Assembly: GCF_910596095.1 (NCBI RefSeq)
Contig: NC_056544.1
Location: 13,935,155-13,999,154, forward strand
DNA length: 64,000 bases
Direction of reading: 5' to 3'
From: Thunnus maccoyii
Lineage: Eukaryota > Chordata > Actinopteri > Scombriformes > Scombridae
A program made the position numbers and the translations under genes. This document shows, piece by piece, positions 24,317-42,818 of the stretch. Below the pieces are notes generated by a model, which was not told the origin of the DNA, did not search any database, and was given only the letters and a program-made list of their open reading frames with translations. How positions within the stretch are numbered: the first letter of the stretch is position 1; every line of letters starts with the position of its first letter.

Positions 24317-27215
24317 TTTATTTCATTACATAATTTTCAAGGCCAAATCACAAATAAATAAAGGAAGGAGACACTTGCAATGGCCCGGCTTGCAGGGCCA
24401 CTTAACCACACAAAACAAAAAGGAGGAGACCTGAAAAACCGGTCAGTAACAAAGATTATTAAATATGTTAATAGGGTGCTTTTCACCTGTACAATTATTG
24501 GTAGTTTTAAAGAACTTTGATCATTGATACCTCCCCACCCCTCTCAGCCTATTTACAATACAAGTGAAAACAACAGGAGTGGTGAAATTCATCTTCGCAC
24601 CACCCATCGTCGTTGCCTTGCTGTTAGTTCAAATGGATGTTTATTAGTAGGACACGGCGTGTGTGCTATCAACAAGACGCGGGGAATGCTTCACATTCTT
24701 AAGACCCCTGATGACAGCTCATGTGTGTCAGAAGGCAACTAGCCGCCTCTAGCCAGGCAGAGGGATAAGCAGCAAACAGCACAGTAAGCTACTGACTTTT
24801 CACTGAAACGTCAGGAGAGAGAGAAACTTTATAAAAAACAGGAAGGGAAAAAAATGGGCTCCCACTTCATCTTGATGGTACTGTAAAACTTTACATGCTA
24901 AAATAACCCTCCTGTATTAAGCTAGTAGACGTTTGATGAGAGAACTTGTTAGAGTACCTGACTGTACCTTTATTAATACTATATTTCTTCAGTACAAGCA
25001 AAGCATTGAAAGAGGGCAGCTGTGGAGAAGGATGTCGCCCTAGCAAAGGACCGCTGACCAAAAACTCTATTTAGTCTTCAGTCCATGAGCTTAATGAGAA
25101 GAAAGAAAGACTGAAGCAGGAGTGTCACTCGTCTGGTGCCATTCAATGAATATCACCGCTAATCTGAAAACCTACAGTAATGAACATATGTTACACAAGA
25201 GCTCAAATAAATGGCAGTTGGCAAAAAATCTGTAGACCGTTTTTTATATACATTGCACATACAGTATCATACACATAAACCAATTTGAAGATACAGAAAT
25301 GGTATTTGCACTCTTTCATGTTTCACGTCTAAGTGAGATTATGATACATACCAGCAGTTAAATAAGTCTTCATAAGATGTTTCTTCAGTTGTTTGACTGG
25401 AGTGCGATTCGCTTTCTCTCTTTGTCTCTCAAATATATATATTCCAAATGCTTTGGTACAGTTGCACACTTTTCGACATGCAATTTCTATAATGCCAATA
25501 TCAATTTTTTCACTTTACAGTCTTAAGGAAACTTTACATTGTTTCGCACAATATGTTCAAATGGGCTAAATCTAGACTTCCCTATCAGTGTGTCTCTACC
25601 ATTCTCTCCTTTCCTACATGTGTTCTATGTTTATATTTCTACAGGTATGTAACAGGTCTAAACATTCATACACTACGGAGGGGCTGCTGTCTGTGCGTTC
25701 TTCCTTCCTACATACTTTAGTTTAAAATTTGTGTATAAATATTGCACATTCACTTTGTATTTCATATTTATAAGTACAAAAAAAAAAAAGAGGATAAAAG
25801 TAACTAGACCTATGGCAAAAGTAATAAAATGCAGTTGCACCAATAAGTAAATGGGAGAGCAACCAATGAGAGGTTAACTAGTTTTCTATGGTAGGCTAAG
25901 TTCCCTTGGACACATCCATACGGTGCATATTGGTCATGACTGGAGGAATACATGGCGGACGTGGCAAGGCTACTGTATGTCACTGAACAAACTAAATAAC
26001 CGATAAGACACAGGTTGCGAGGCATCCAGGGGCTCGTCAGATATGAAAAAAAAGGGAGCTCAGGCCAAAAGAGCTGGAGAAAAAAAAAAAAAAATTCCTA
26101 TGGATGCCTTTCTTATTGACGTTTGACCCTACTGCAAAGGCCGAGAGCAGAAGAGACTAAAGACTGGATCTCTTTTACTAGTCAAGTCAGTAAACACACA
26201 CTCAAATATACAAACTTTGGGACACAGGCAAATAAGGGGAGAGAAAGACAAAGGCTTATATATAAAAAAAAAAAAGCTCATTAAAGTAAACAAAATAGTG
26301 ATAAAAAACAGGGGGATAAAGAAAAAAAACCCACAGAAAAATACTACCATAAAGTAAAAGTAAGAAAAATTTTTTTTTAAAAAAATCTTTGACGCTCAAT
26401 CTCTATTGGCTTCGCGACACCGACTCCTCACACACAAAAATACTAAAAAATGGGTTTCAGAGCTGACAAACCGTACATGAAGGAAACACAGCAACACAGA
26501 TTTAAAAAAAAAAAAAAAAAAAAAAGAAATTTAAAAATAATAGAGATCCCTGCATAGATTCCAACCTGAATGTTACTTAAAGCCCAGGAGGGATCCCCTC
26601 TATCAGGCACCGCTCGTGCTACCCCATCCCCCCCCCTGCCGGGTGTCTGCTCTACAGGACCATGCTGGACTGGTGGAAAGCTCCGGAGAGTCAGGGAGGA
26701 GAGAGGAAAAAGGGAGAGAAAAGCAACAGAGAGGGTGCGCTGACATTGATCCACATACGTCTAGCCTGACATTTGTTTCGCTTCGAGTCATGCAGGCGTC
26801 CGACTTCGTGTGCAGCCTCGGTTGCCGTGGCAACTCGAAGGGCTAAAACGCATCAAAGAGGAATGGTGAGCGCATCGCCACCACGCGCGTCTGACTGGTT
26901 CAGTCGTCTGTAAGGGACCTTCTGCCTTTTGGTCTTGACAGAGAGCTTTGAGCTGGATTCAAGAGTTTGTTTGTTTTTTTTTGTTTTTTTTCCCCTTCTT
27001 TGATCGAAGCTGGTCGCAGGGAAGCCGAGGAGGTGGCGCATGGGTTGTTGCTTTGTGTGTGTGTGTGTCTGTATTAATGTGTGCGTCTGTGTTTATTACC
27101 TGTATCGTAAGTATAACTCCTCTCCAAGTAGTCCTGGTAGTGGCTTCTGAGCTCCGTGTATATGTGTGCAAGTATAGTGTGTGTGTTTCTGTGTTTTCTG
27201 GAGTGTGTCTATGTG
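24317..27215 (-). other. acsl3: acsl3 long 3'UTR (proposed)
   Basis: Gene-free AT-rich sequence downstream of the acsl3 stop codon. The AATAAA at 24317-24322 (minus strand) is a plausible end, giving a 3'UTR of about 2.9 kb. Several homopolymer runs occur, including about 24 A at 26502-26525. The exact end is a guess. Confidence 0.4.
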
Positions 27216-32532
<5,317 letters not shown>

Positions 32533-32633
32533 CTTTTGAGGATGAAGTCACTGCTGAAGCTTCTTGAAGAAAAGCAACAATATATTGCACTCGGCACTCT
32601 GTGAGATTCTTTTCTGCAACAAGTTGACCAGAC
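32533..32633 (-). other. acsl3: acsl3 5'UTR part of the first coding exon
   Basis: A good acceptor (CTGTGCTCCAG) ends at 32634 on the minus strand and precedes 101 nt of leader containing an in-frame stop. This implies that the transcript begins in a further upstream exon. Confidence 0.6.
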
Positions 32634-35571
32634 CTGGAGCACAGAGACACAAAAAATGAAACTTAAAAAATACAGTCTGCATACAAAACTGTATCAGCAC
32701 ATTTGGAAACATCGAATGTGAGCAGCAAACGTGAGCACGCAGACAGATTACTGCCTCCTGGTAAATTAATCCATGCTTGCCTGAAGTCCCATCTCTGCTT
32801 ATTCTCAGCCCATTTCTCAGTCAGCACTATTTTTCTCACCAGATCTGCTGGCCCTGCTGCACAGAGGCCAGCCTTACAGATGAAGCATAATGCTGCACTT
32901 AAAATCCCCAAGACTGAATAGGATTGCTGAAATTATTAGTTAATCAAGTGATTAAAAAAGGAACTGCCTCTCTGTTGTGGGTCAGACGAGGAAGCACATT
33001 AAGGGAACAATTAAGTTTCAGTAAACACAGAGAGACTATTATTAACTTCCTAATTAACTTGCTAATACATAGAGCTGAATCAAGCAGTGGTTGCCTCTAA
33101 CTTTCTGACCATACACACCTTCTCTAAGCCTCTCCACTTGTTTGCAACTACACTATGAGATATAATAATGTTTGCAAATGCAGGATTATACCATGTGCTT
33201 CACTCGTTACTGCTCCTAAGTCATGCTGTTAGTTGTTTGGCTATACTGTAAAAACCTTTGGACCAACTCCAACCGTCTGTCGGACAGCTCAGCTATTTCT
33301 AGTGTATCCTTAGGGCCAGAGTGTAATTTGCAGTGTAACCCTGCAGCCACTGAGTCCGAGCATGCTAGAAGTAGACGCAGTGACTCATTCTGCAGCTTAG
33401 AAGGAGGGGACCAGAGGTCATGTGGGAGGTTGACACAACTTGGCCAGCTAATGTAACAGTGCTGAGAAGAATCTGACACTGGCTGATGACTCGGGCTGCC
33501 CTTGGACCTGGCAAACACAGACTACAGCACATTCCATGTGAGGACCAGCAAGGCTACCCAAATCTGCTCACCTGCACTGTTCCACGCTCTTGAGCTCCAG
33601 TAAAGACTGTGATACCATTGCCAGTACAATATTATACTGCAGGGGCCAATCTGCTTCTACATAAATCTTGGTGATTGTCTCAAGCTGCTTGTGTGTTAGT
33701 GTGTGCATGTGGATGCTTGTGCAAGTGCTCCAAGCTTCTTCATGTGGATACTTAAATGAAAACCACAGATTCTAACCTCATAACTAGAAAACAATCATTT
33801 CAAAGTGAGTACACTGGTACTCCTGCCCATATCTATTATGAGACTGTATATTTGTATAGTGCTTCCAGGCAGAAGACAAAAGGAGCCGATTCAAATGTTC
33901 CCTTTTCTCTGTATGAAACGATTCAACCTTAAGGGTGAACATGTCTCACCTGTTTTTCAACAACTCAGATACCACAACCAACCGACACAACTCTCCTGTA
34001 TCTGTGCAGAGAACGCACCCGCACACAATTCACCAGCAATGTCAGATGAAAAGTCACTCAGTTTCATTTTGATACTTGTAATACAGGTTCGGTCATTATG
34101 TAATATACGTTGAATACAGTAGACACACCCAGCTGCTCTTGTTACTTTTCAAAAAAGAATGTGACACATGATCAAGAGTGCAAAAAGCTGATGTGGGAAA
34201 GAGCAATTGGCATGTAACACACAGATAAAGACTAGAGCTGGGCAATATATCGATGTTATATCAATATTGTGATATGTGACGAGATATTGTCTTATGTTTT
34301 GGATATCATAACATTGTGATATGGCATAAGTGTTGTCTTTTCCTGGTTTTAAAGGCTGCATTACAGTAAAGTGATGTAATTTTCTAAACTTACCAGATAG
34401 CTCTAGCTGTTCTATTATTTGCCTTTACCCACTTAGTTATTATATCCACATTACTAATGATTATTTATCAAAAATCTCATTGTGTAAATATTTTGTGAAA
34501 GCACCAATAGTCATCCCTACAATATTGTTACAATTTCGATAGAGGTATTTGGTCAATTGCAGTATTAAATAAATTACAAATGAACAGATGCAAAATGTTT
34601 TGATACGTAAAATATCTGTAATTCTATATCCATGAAAGCTGTGCTTTTGGCAGCCAGTCCAGCCATACCTACAGCAGTATGTCCATACATCAGGGGCATG
34701 TCCCAACAACCACGTTTATTGAGCCACCTGCATAACTCTGGAGCAGCAATCTGGGCCAACATTCCCAACACTAGAGGAAAAGCCACACCACATATTGTAT
34801 TTCAATAGTTACTAAAGCATTCAGCCTTAAAAATCAATAGTGATGGTATCTATTACTTTCAAATATAATAAATTGTAACCACAGTTATCTGTGAGCATCT
34901 GGACAGGCAGATGATGATAAATTACAATCTTTCCGTTGAAGGCATTTGCCTCCGTGTTATTGTTTACATAATAAAACCAGATAATGTGTTATCTTTTCAT
35001 TTACCAAAGGCTCTACCCTCTGCTTTGATTGATTTATTGGACTGTTATAAACAAATTGTCTCTGTGTTCATATTGAGCGAAGCAGTAGATATGGTGTCGT
35101 ATCGATGTTTTTTGAGCACCTTATCTTAAAGACAGTAGCTATCGACGTTAGATAAGATCATGACACAGCGCTGACAGATAAACTGCACAGAATTGTAGAT
35201 AGCATGTGTGACGCTATCAAAGCCTAGCTCGGTAAACACATTCAACATTGTTACTAGCTAACAATAGGACATGTTTTCACTGCACTCCGCGTCTGAAGCT
35301 AAATCAGGTTAGCAGCTCAAAGACGCGCTAGCAGCTAGCAAAGTGGGAGGCTAGCTTTTTTTTAGCGTCTGTGAGCTACCATCTGCAGCTGTGGACTTGA
35401 TAAAAACAGTTTATTGCACACAATTCGCGTAAAAATTAAGAGGTAACACAGTGTTGCATTGTACAAAAATGTGTAGCAAATTGAATGAGATGTAGCAAAC
35501 CGATGTAGCAGACCGGTTGCTAACAATCAGACGCTCTCATCAACATCTGCACAGCAGCAACACATTCTCAC
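32634..35571 (-). other. acsl3: acsl3 intron 1 (proposed)
   Basis: No coding exon recognised. Contains a truncated MITE at 34233-34562. Other sequence is unremarkable. Confidence 0.5.
34233..34562. mobile_element. MITE-like repeat with AGAGCTGGGCAATATATCG end, one end missing
   Basis: It begins TAGAGCTGGGCAATATATCG and contains the family blocks GTTGTCTTTTCCTGGTTTTA and CTGTTCTATTATTTGCC. The second terminal inverted repeat (ending GCCCAGCTCTA in complete copies) is absent: the sequence leaves the family after AGGTATTTGGTCA. Widespread in percomorph fish. Confidence 0.75.
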
Positions 35572-35880
35572 CTTTTCTCTCCAGCGTTACGCCTGAGTCG
35601 CTGCGGGCTTGGGTCGATTATATTTATCCTTGTAACCAAAGCTCTGGCATTATATTAATATAATCTGATAACACTGTGTGCCTGGTTATAAAATCACAAT
35701 TGAAAGTATGTTATAAAACGACTATAAAATTGAGTAGCACAGTAAATCAGAGCATCACCGCACCGGGCCAGTACTACCAGCCCGGAAGCTATTGAGTGAC
35801 GTAAGGACGATTCCCTGACAGCGATTGGAGCAGAGGAGGTGGCGCGGGGCGGCGGGGACGTCAGTCAGGTCAGGTTACTA
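35572..35880 (-). promoter_or_regulatory. acsl3: acsl3 noncoding exon 1 and promoter (proposed)
   Basis: A donor (GAGAAAAG then GTGAGA, minus strand) at 35572 closes a candidate first exon. Upstream lie an ETS-like CCGGAA (35782-35787 on the plus strand), a CRE-like TGACGTAA (35797-35804), an inverted CCAAT (ATTGG at 35824-35828), a GC-rich block and a second GACGTCA-like site near 35858. This is the only GC-rich promoter-like patch between acsl3 and the next gene. Confidence 0.6.
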
Positions 35881-37250
35881 TCGGTCAGGAATGTTTTTCT
35901 TCTTCTTCTTTTAATTGTCTCGTGGTTTTAGGCGTTTGGCAAACAGCGAAATGGCGCCCGCCACCAGGTGGTATGGAGTGTGTAACTTTGCAAAATATAA
36001 TTTTTAAATTAAATTAAACATTATAATGATATTTATTTATTTTGTTTATATTTATAGTTATACATTTAATAATAAATTAAACATTTAATTAAATAACAAT
36101 TACATTATTTTTTAAATCAACACCTTTATTGAAACAATTATACGACAAGTTTACAGCAAAATAGTAAGTAAATTAATCAAGTAGAACTGTGGGTAATGAC
36201 TCCTGTCATATTCAGTGAATCCAAACAATACATTTTTCCAAAGCAGTGATATAAAGTGAGGGTAGATAGTTCAAAGTTCAATGTAAGGCACCAGCTATGG
36301 AACCGGTCCAATAATTTACTGACTATTGAACCTGAACGGGATTCTGTGCCTGTAGCCCACAGGCTGTTGGTCCAGACTGGTTTTCCGTGATAATAATTTG
36401 TTCTATTATGGGTTTTCGGCTTAACTGGGCATTTTTTACGTTTAATGGCATTTTAGTGCTGTTAAACGGGACATTTTATCGCATTTTAGCCTTTTAACCA
36501 AAACCATGATCTTTCCCTAATCATACCCAAGTGGTTTGTGTGCCTAAATCTAACCATTTTAAATCAAACCATGGGAAGGATTAGAGTATTACCTGCAAGC
36601 AAAAACATTCCTCCATTTTGAAATAATTTGAATTTGATCACGTGATCTTGTGCAATGAATGCCAATGCGCAGGAATAATAATTGCCTACCAACCATAGGT
36701 ACCAACAATCGCCACTTCCTTAATGACACGACTGACCAGGTAACCTTCCGGTTCATTTCACAGGTTTGGATTTCCGACTGTACAGTATGGTTTCCTGAAC
36801 AGGTGGCTTCTTTTAATTAAATATAGAGTAAAAACTAAACAGGGAGAGATCAAATTGAAACTGACAAGTTATTGTGTTTAGTTCATGCTACTAAGAAGGC
36901 CTATAGGTAATTATGTGTAATGCATGTAGGTCTGTGAGGGACTACTGTTGCAGACAGTCTGCACCAACAAGACCTGCCTTTTCCCTAATCACTCACATAA
37001 AACATGGTATGAAAGTTTTATTAGATAATTTAATCACCAACTCTAGCTTTCCCCGATTTGTGGCCTAGTCTGCCCTAACCATTAGCCTACTAACTATAGT
37101 CAGGCTAAACCTGAAATAGGCTAACTGAAATTGAGCTATGGCCCCTGAGATTCTGTTTCTTTATTTGGCATATTATTCATATATAGGCTGTAATCAGCCA
37201 CAAGGATCTGAAGTGAGGGGGGGCACCTCTGCTGGTTGACTTTCTTCCTC
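35881..37250. other. repeat-rich intergenic sequence
   Basis: AT-rich. 36340-36660 resembles a dispersed fish repeat with the AACCAAAACCATGATCTTTC and CCTAAATCTAACC blocks. No gene seen. Confidence 0.5.
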
Positions 37251-38370
37251 AAAAGCAGGAAAAAAAGTGTCGCACACTCTGGCGCCATGGGTAATTTCTC
37301 TTTTATTTTTATGACGTTTTGGCCCTCAGGCCTTCTTCAAGATCAACAGTCATAGTAGGACACAGGCACTACTATGTTCTCCTCTTCAATCAGTACTAAC
37401 CCAACCTACTTTAGCACCTATCCCTGAGGGCAACTGTTGCTGTGATTGTTGTAGACAGTGTAACTATACTTACCGTTGTAACAGTTTTAAAATTCCCCAC
37501 ACAGGTAAAGAGATCCTTATAAAATGTGTTATTTCATGTCACACTAAGTCGGACATTTATCTTATCACTTGCCCTTGTGGTAAGTCATATGTTGGAAAGA
37601 CAAGTAGAGCACTGAAAACTCAAGTTGCTGAACATAGAAGTACCATTAGATGCAAAAACATGAATTATCCAGTAGCAGCACATTTTGTTGAATTTAATCA
37701 TCCTGTTTCCTCTCTAAGATATATTGGTATTGAGAAAGTATCACTCCCTCCAAAAGGAAGTAACTTGGATGTTTTACTTTCCGGGAGGGGAACACTATTG
37801 GATCCACTGTCTGAGAACCCTATCACCCCATGGATTAAATATAGATTATGACTTGACGTGTTTTCTGTAATTTACCTCTATTTATTACATATTTAGATTA
37901 AGTTGTTTATGATGTTCATCCAGAGCTGAGGTTTAACTTTTTCTGTATATTTATTAGTAACCTATTCAAAATGAATGTAATTTTTAACATATTTGAATAT
38001 GCTTTACCAAAAGGATTGGTATGTAAACTTTAAATCTCTATATGTGATATGAAACATGATGGGGTTTTTTTGTTTTGTTTTGTTTTTGTCACTTTATTTG
38101 AAGGGCATTGATTGGCTGTAGTTCCTGTCACTATGTGTTAAAAGTCTTGATCTGCTGAAGGCCTTTTGATTGTTTTTCTCACCCTCATGGTGGAACATGA
38201 TTATCTAATCACCATCAGCTGTACTACAAGGGTGTGGCCTATATAACATACCAGTGCCTGTGTCCTACTATGATTGTAGATCTTGAAGAAGGCCTGAGGG
38301 CTGAAATGTCATCAAAATAAAAGAGAAATACATATGGAACCAGAGTGTGCGACACTTTTTTCCTGCTTTT
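37251..38370 (+). mobile_element. truncated Penelope-like retroelement with inverted terminal repeats
   Basis: A GIY-YIG endonuclease frame is bracketed by an inverted pair, 37251-37371 and 38253-38370. The pair shares AAAAGCAGGAAAAAA, GTGTCGCACACTCTGG, TTTCTCTTTTATTTT, CCCTCAGGCCTTCTTCAAG and CATAGTAGGACACAGGCACT. Terminal repeats flanking a reverse-transcriptase/GIY-YIG gene are characteristic of Penelope-like elements. The reverse transcriptase is missing, so this is a 5'-truncated copy. Confidence 0.8.
37389..37851 (+). pseudogene. GIY-YIG endonuclease domain of a Penelope-like element
   Basis: An uninterrupted frame runs from about 37389 to a TGA at 37849-37851. It has a Cys-rich stretch (CCDCCRQCNYTYRC) followed by DIYLITCPCGKSYVGKT and a LKTQVAEHRS helix, then PLSENPITPWIKYRL at the end. 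In active relatives the helix usually carries Arg where Gln is seen here. There is no reverse transcriptase upstream and no natural start codon, so the domain is a relic although its frame is intact. Confidence 0.75.
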
Positions 38371-41300
38371 AAATCTGATTCCACTGATCAGCACCTCAAT
38401 ACAACCCATGGTGTGTGTTACTTTTCAAATATATATTGGCTTTTCTTCCCCAAACAATGACAAACTGCGTTATCAATTTTAACCTATACTTACCTACCAA
38501 TCTTTACAAGAGTTACAAAGTGTTTTATCAGAAATGAAAAGGTAACAAAGGATGAAAAAGAATGTAAAGACTATTCCCAGAAGTTTTCACCAAATTGGTC
38601 AAAAAAAATAGTTTAGGCTATTTAAATACTTAAAACATACACAGACCATACAGACCACAAAGGAAATATAAAAATCATACAATCAAAACTACATTTATAA
38701 TTTTAATGCACATCAGAGTAACACGATAAGACCTGTTGTTATGGCAAGTCAAAAACCCAGTATAATCTAAACTTTAACTCAACAAGACAATCAGTCAAAT
38801 CTTGATCAAATCTTTAGTCAGATAATATAATAAAGCCAAAGACAGTTTCCTCACTCAGGCCCCAAACCACATAATGGAAGCCTTATGTATGACTCAGCGT
38901 CTTAAGAGCAGCCAGCCAATGGATATAGTAAGAGAAATAGATTTTTTTGATAATGATAATGGACATCCTCAACTTGTTTTATTATACCATACCACAATTG
39001 ATCATAATAAAAAAGTTGTAATCAGTTTCACTCACTCAGGGCATGCAGGGAGTGTGTGGTTACAATGGTCGATTTCTGAATAATATTCTTGTATAGTAGA
39101 AAAATATAGGAATGTGGTGATAACTCCCCATTTGGATAGTTTTCTAGTGAAGATGTGAGTTTGAGTGTCTCACCACTATTTGGGGGGTTTTAGTCAGAGA
39201 ATGTCAGAAGATAAGAGAGAGGAGCTGAGACACTTTGGGGAGGACACGCTAAAGCAGCTGGTTTCACAGAGGACATAGGCAGTCAATAGATAGAAAGATA
39301 AGTATAGATAGATAGATAAATAGATAGATAAATAGTAAACAGTCCTGTCCTTATACTGAAATCATCCGACAGTCAGAGTTAATTAGTCATAGTACTACTG
39401 TTGAAAATCAAATATTCTGGTCCTATGACCCAGGTCACAAACTAACGGCCATTTAAAACAGACATCAGTGAACCAATGACAGCATGTCAACTGTTTGCTT
39501 GTTCAGGTTATAAACACCAAAGGAAGTGGCTTCAAAGAACCCCAGATGACTGGATGGTAGTTGGTATTAAAGCTCCCATACCCATCATTACACAGTACAT
39601 ACTTCAAATTGTGTGTTTTGGCCACTCTTCTATAATGTTTATGGCTGCACATGTGAAGGACATGTGAAAACAAATTCTATTGGTTCTGTACTGTATAACT
39701 GAACTAGTTCATTTTGCTGCATATAGTCACAACTGGGGGCAACATTTTTTTAAAATATGAGTTGATTTTATATAAAATTTATAATTTTTCATAATTTTAT
39801 AATTTACACTGGAAGTATTTTTTTTAAAAATCTTTCTCTCTGCTGCATTCTCCCTTTTATACATCAGAGGGAGTCAGTGTGCATTTCTTTTATGAAGGTT
39901 TTGCACTGCACCGGTCTCTCATAATGCTGTTTGTTTCAACTTGACAGAGAGAAGATCCAACAGTATCTGATTGTGAGTGTTTAGGACAGAGAGAAGTCTT
40001 CTTTGACATCTGAAGCGGCACATGATGAAAGTGAAATCACTAGGTAAGCTGTGTTTGACACTTTGACCCCGGACATTGATCCCTTCTCACAGGTCTTAAG
40101 AGTGTTTGCATGCTTGTTAGGCCATATGTCTGTACACACATATTCTGTCAAATACATGCGGACAAACACACAAATTCATGTCTTGTCCTCCACATACACA
40201 CACATGCTGGGGCACATACGCACAAGCATGTGATCACATGATGAGCGTGTGCGTACAGAGTGGTGATAATCGCTCTCCTCGGGCTATGTCTTTGAGGTCA
40301 TCTTGATGGGACAGATGTTACGAGCAAAAGGAACACTTTCATCTCCCCTGTGAAATACGTGTGTCCAATCTGATAATGACACAAAGACACACTTTGCACA
40401 CACTTAAGCAACATCTCAAAGCAAGACGCAGGAAGAGAGGAAATGTATCCTGGAACTGTCTGTTTCTGGGTGACCCCGTCTTCCTTGACACAGTGCACAA
40501 TGGCTAATGGCTGCTCCTTTGGGAAACACCTCTGACAACCACTGACATGTGTCATGTGACTATGCACTTAATGATATGTTTCCTTTAAATTCTTGCTACT
40601 CTCCAAGAGACTCAAACAAGATTGACAAGACAGAAAATTAAAAAAAGCTTAAATGAAATATTTGTGCTTTTGAAAAAGCTGTCATGATAAGCCCTCACTG
40701 TTACATTCCAATCTTTGAAGGTGAAACAGGTAAACTAATAACTTTTTGAGCCCCAGACTGATTATGAAGCCCCTTGACGTCCAATTGGACTCGTGGGGAA
40801 GAGGGGGGAAGGGGTTGTGTGGGGATTAGGGAACAAAAGGATCCTTCTCTGTCATCAAAGAGGATCTGCTCCTAACTCATCCCCTGCTCTGTGGCGACAG
40901 CTTTTTATTTTTCAGGAGAGGGAGTGACGGCTGGAGGGAGGAGGGAGGAGGGAGGGAGGGATATAGTAGGAGAGTTTGATGGTGGGGATGCAGATTTCAA
41001 AGTAATCTTTAACTTTAAGCCCTGCAGTCCCTCTGAAATGAAGCTCTCTGCCCCAGACACAGTGTTGCCTGTGGCTCCCAGTGGAAGCCTGCCACCCCTC
41101 CTTTTTTCTCAAGCTTTTGTCACGGTGGCATTTAAGTGGCATTACTCACCAACTGGATGACCAAATGAAGGAGTCCCTTTGAGAGACCTGAAAGAGATGG
41201 ATTTTAACTCCTGAGACCAGTGTCGCCTCTTGAAACAACAATAAGTCGAGATAAATGCCTACTGTGTTATTTGGATTCAGCTGATTCCTAAACCAAAAGT

Positions 41301-42767
41301 AGACATCTTTGTGAATCATGATCTAATAACCCAAACCCAGTAAAGTGACTGCTGCAATTTCATTTTCATATCCCCTTAAATATAGGAAATGATAGGTGAG
41401 AAGTGTTGTTTCTTATTTTTATGAACCAAATCCACAAAAAAAAAAAAAGTCAATTAAGCACTCTTTTATTGCATGCTTCCCTGTAACCTAACACCTTTGA
41501 GAGTGATCTGGGCGTGGACCAAGTCATTAGTGGAAGTTTATATCTTCTTGCAGTTTATATGACTTGGGAAAGCAAACCTAAGCCCATCAGATGATTTAAG
41601 ACCCCTAGGAGGTCATCTACACTTCCATTGTCTCACTGCTTTACAACACTACTTATTTTGGCCCCCCTACCCCAAAGTTATTTCTCTCATCTTGTGAAGG
41701 CTCATGTCCCCTCAGGGTCATTGGCCTGGGATCCCCTGCTGACTCGGTCCACCACGGGGAGTCAGTGTAATCACACAGTGGTAGTTATGGCATAAGCAGG
41801 TTCTGTCACTGGCACAATAGGTGTTGTTGTTAGAAACGGTGGTGGAGCAAGAAGATCATAATAAATCAGTCACATACCAACAGCTTGACACGTATACATA
41901 CACATGCATGGATACCTACTCGTGCAGTGGCCTCCAAGCGCCTTATGAAACTTGGCAAATATTCAATGCAGCAAACAGGTGTGGGAGGAGAGTAGGGGGA
42001 GCTGTTGTAATGAGCAATCTTATTATTCCAGTCAGTGTCTGCTAATGTTTCCATTAACAAGACAAAGTTGCAGTGCTCTTTTGGGGATCTTTTACCCTTA
42101 TATGTAAGCATTTGTCATAGCATAACATGCCTCCACATACAGCATCACATTTTGACTTTACTCACACAAGTGCAAAAATGAAGAGTTGCATACAAAAGGT
42201 ACATTCTGTGAAGGCAACACAAACAGTATGCAGTACTGAAGCTTCACACATACTGTAGATCTACTCATCCAAACTCATGTAGTTGACTTTAGATGATGTC
42301 ACTGAAATGTTTTGTGGACCACAGAGTATACCATCATCATCATCATCATCATCAAGTTTTGCATGAGTCAGGATGCTCATAGTCATCCAATTTTAAAAAA
42401 GTGGAGCATAGAGCTGTGCAAAAAGTTGCTATATAGATAAATATAAATTAACCTGAGAAGGCAAATTAACCTCAAATGCCTCACTGTGATTTTCACAGAG
42501 GCTCTCAGAAACTGCTCTGACCTAACTGAAACTGGTCACACATTGCCAATCTAAAGCTTTAAATGTTCTATATTTCATTTATTGGATACTACTACATCCA
42601 TCATTTATTGCTGAAGAAAGCAGCCGATAGATAGTCGAAAGCTCATTATGATGTGATCAGTTCGGTCAGAGTCTGTACAGTCATTCAACTATGCTCACAG
42701 ACACTGGCTAAGGCATCTATAAAGATGTCTAGTCTAAGCACATTGGAATAAATAAAGAGATTTCCAT
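38371..42767. other. intergenic sequence between acsl3 and the RING gene
   Basis: No coding exon recognised. Contains short GATA-like runs near 39293-39335, poly-AT stretches and a CATCAT run at 42330-42353. The stretch at 42608-42650 has a hammerhead-like look (see findings). Confidence 0.5.
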
Positions 42768-42773
42768 TTTATT
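42768..42773 (-). terminator. candidate polyadenylation signal of the RING-finger gene
   Basis: AATAAA on the minus strand, 45 nt beyond the stop codon. Confidence 0.5.
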
Positions 42774-42818
42774 ACACTGACCAGGCTAAGTTTATGTATC
42801 CCAGGTGCAGCCAGAGCG

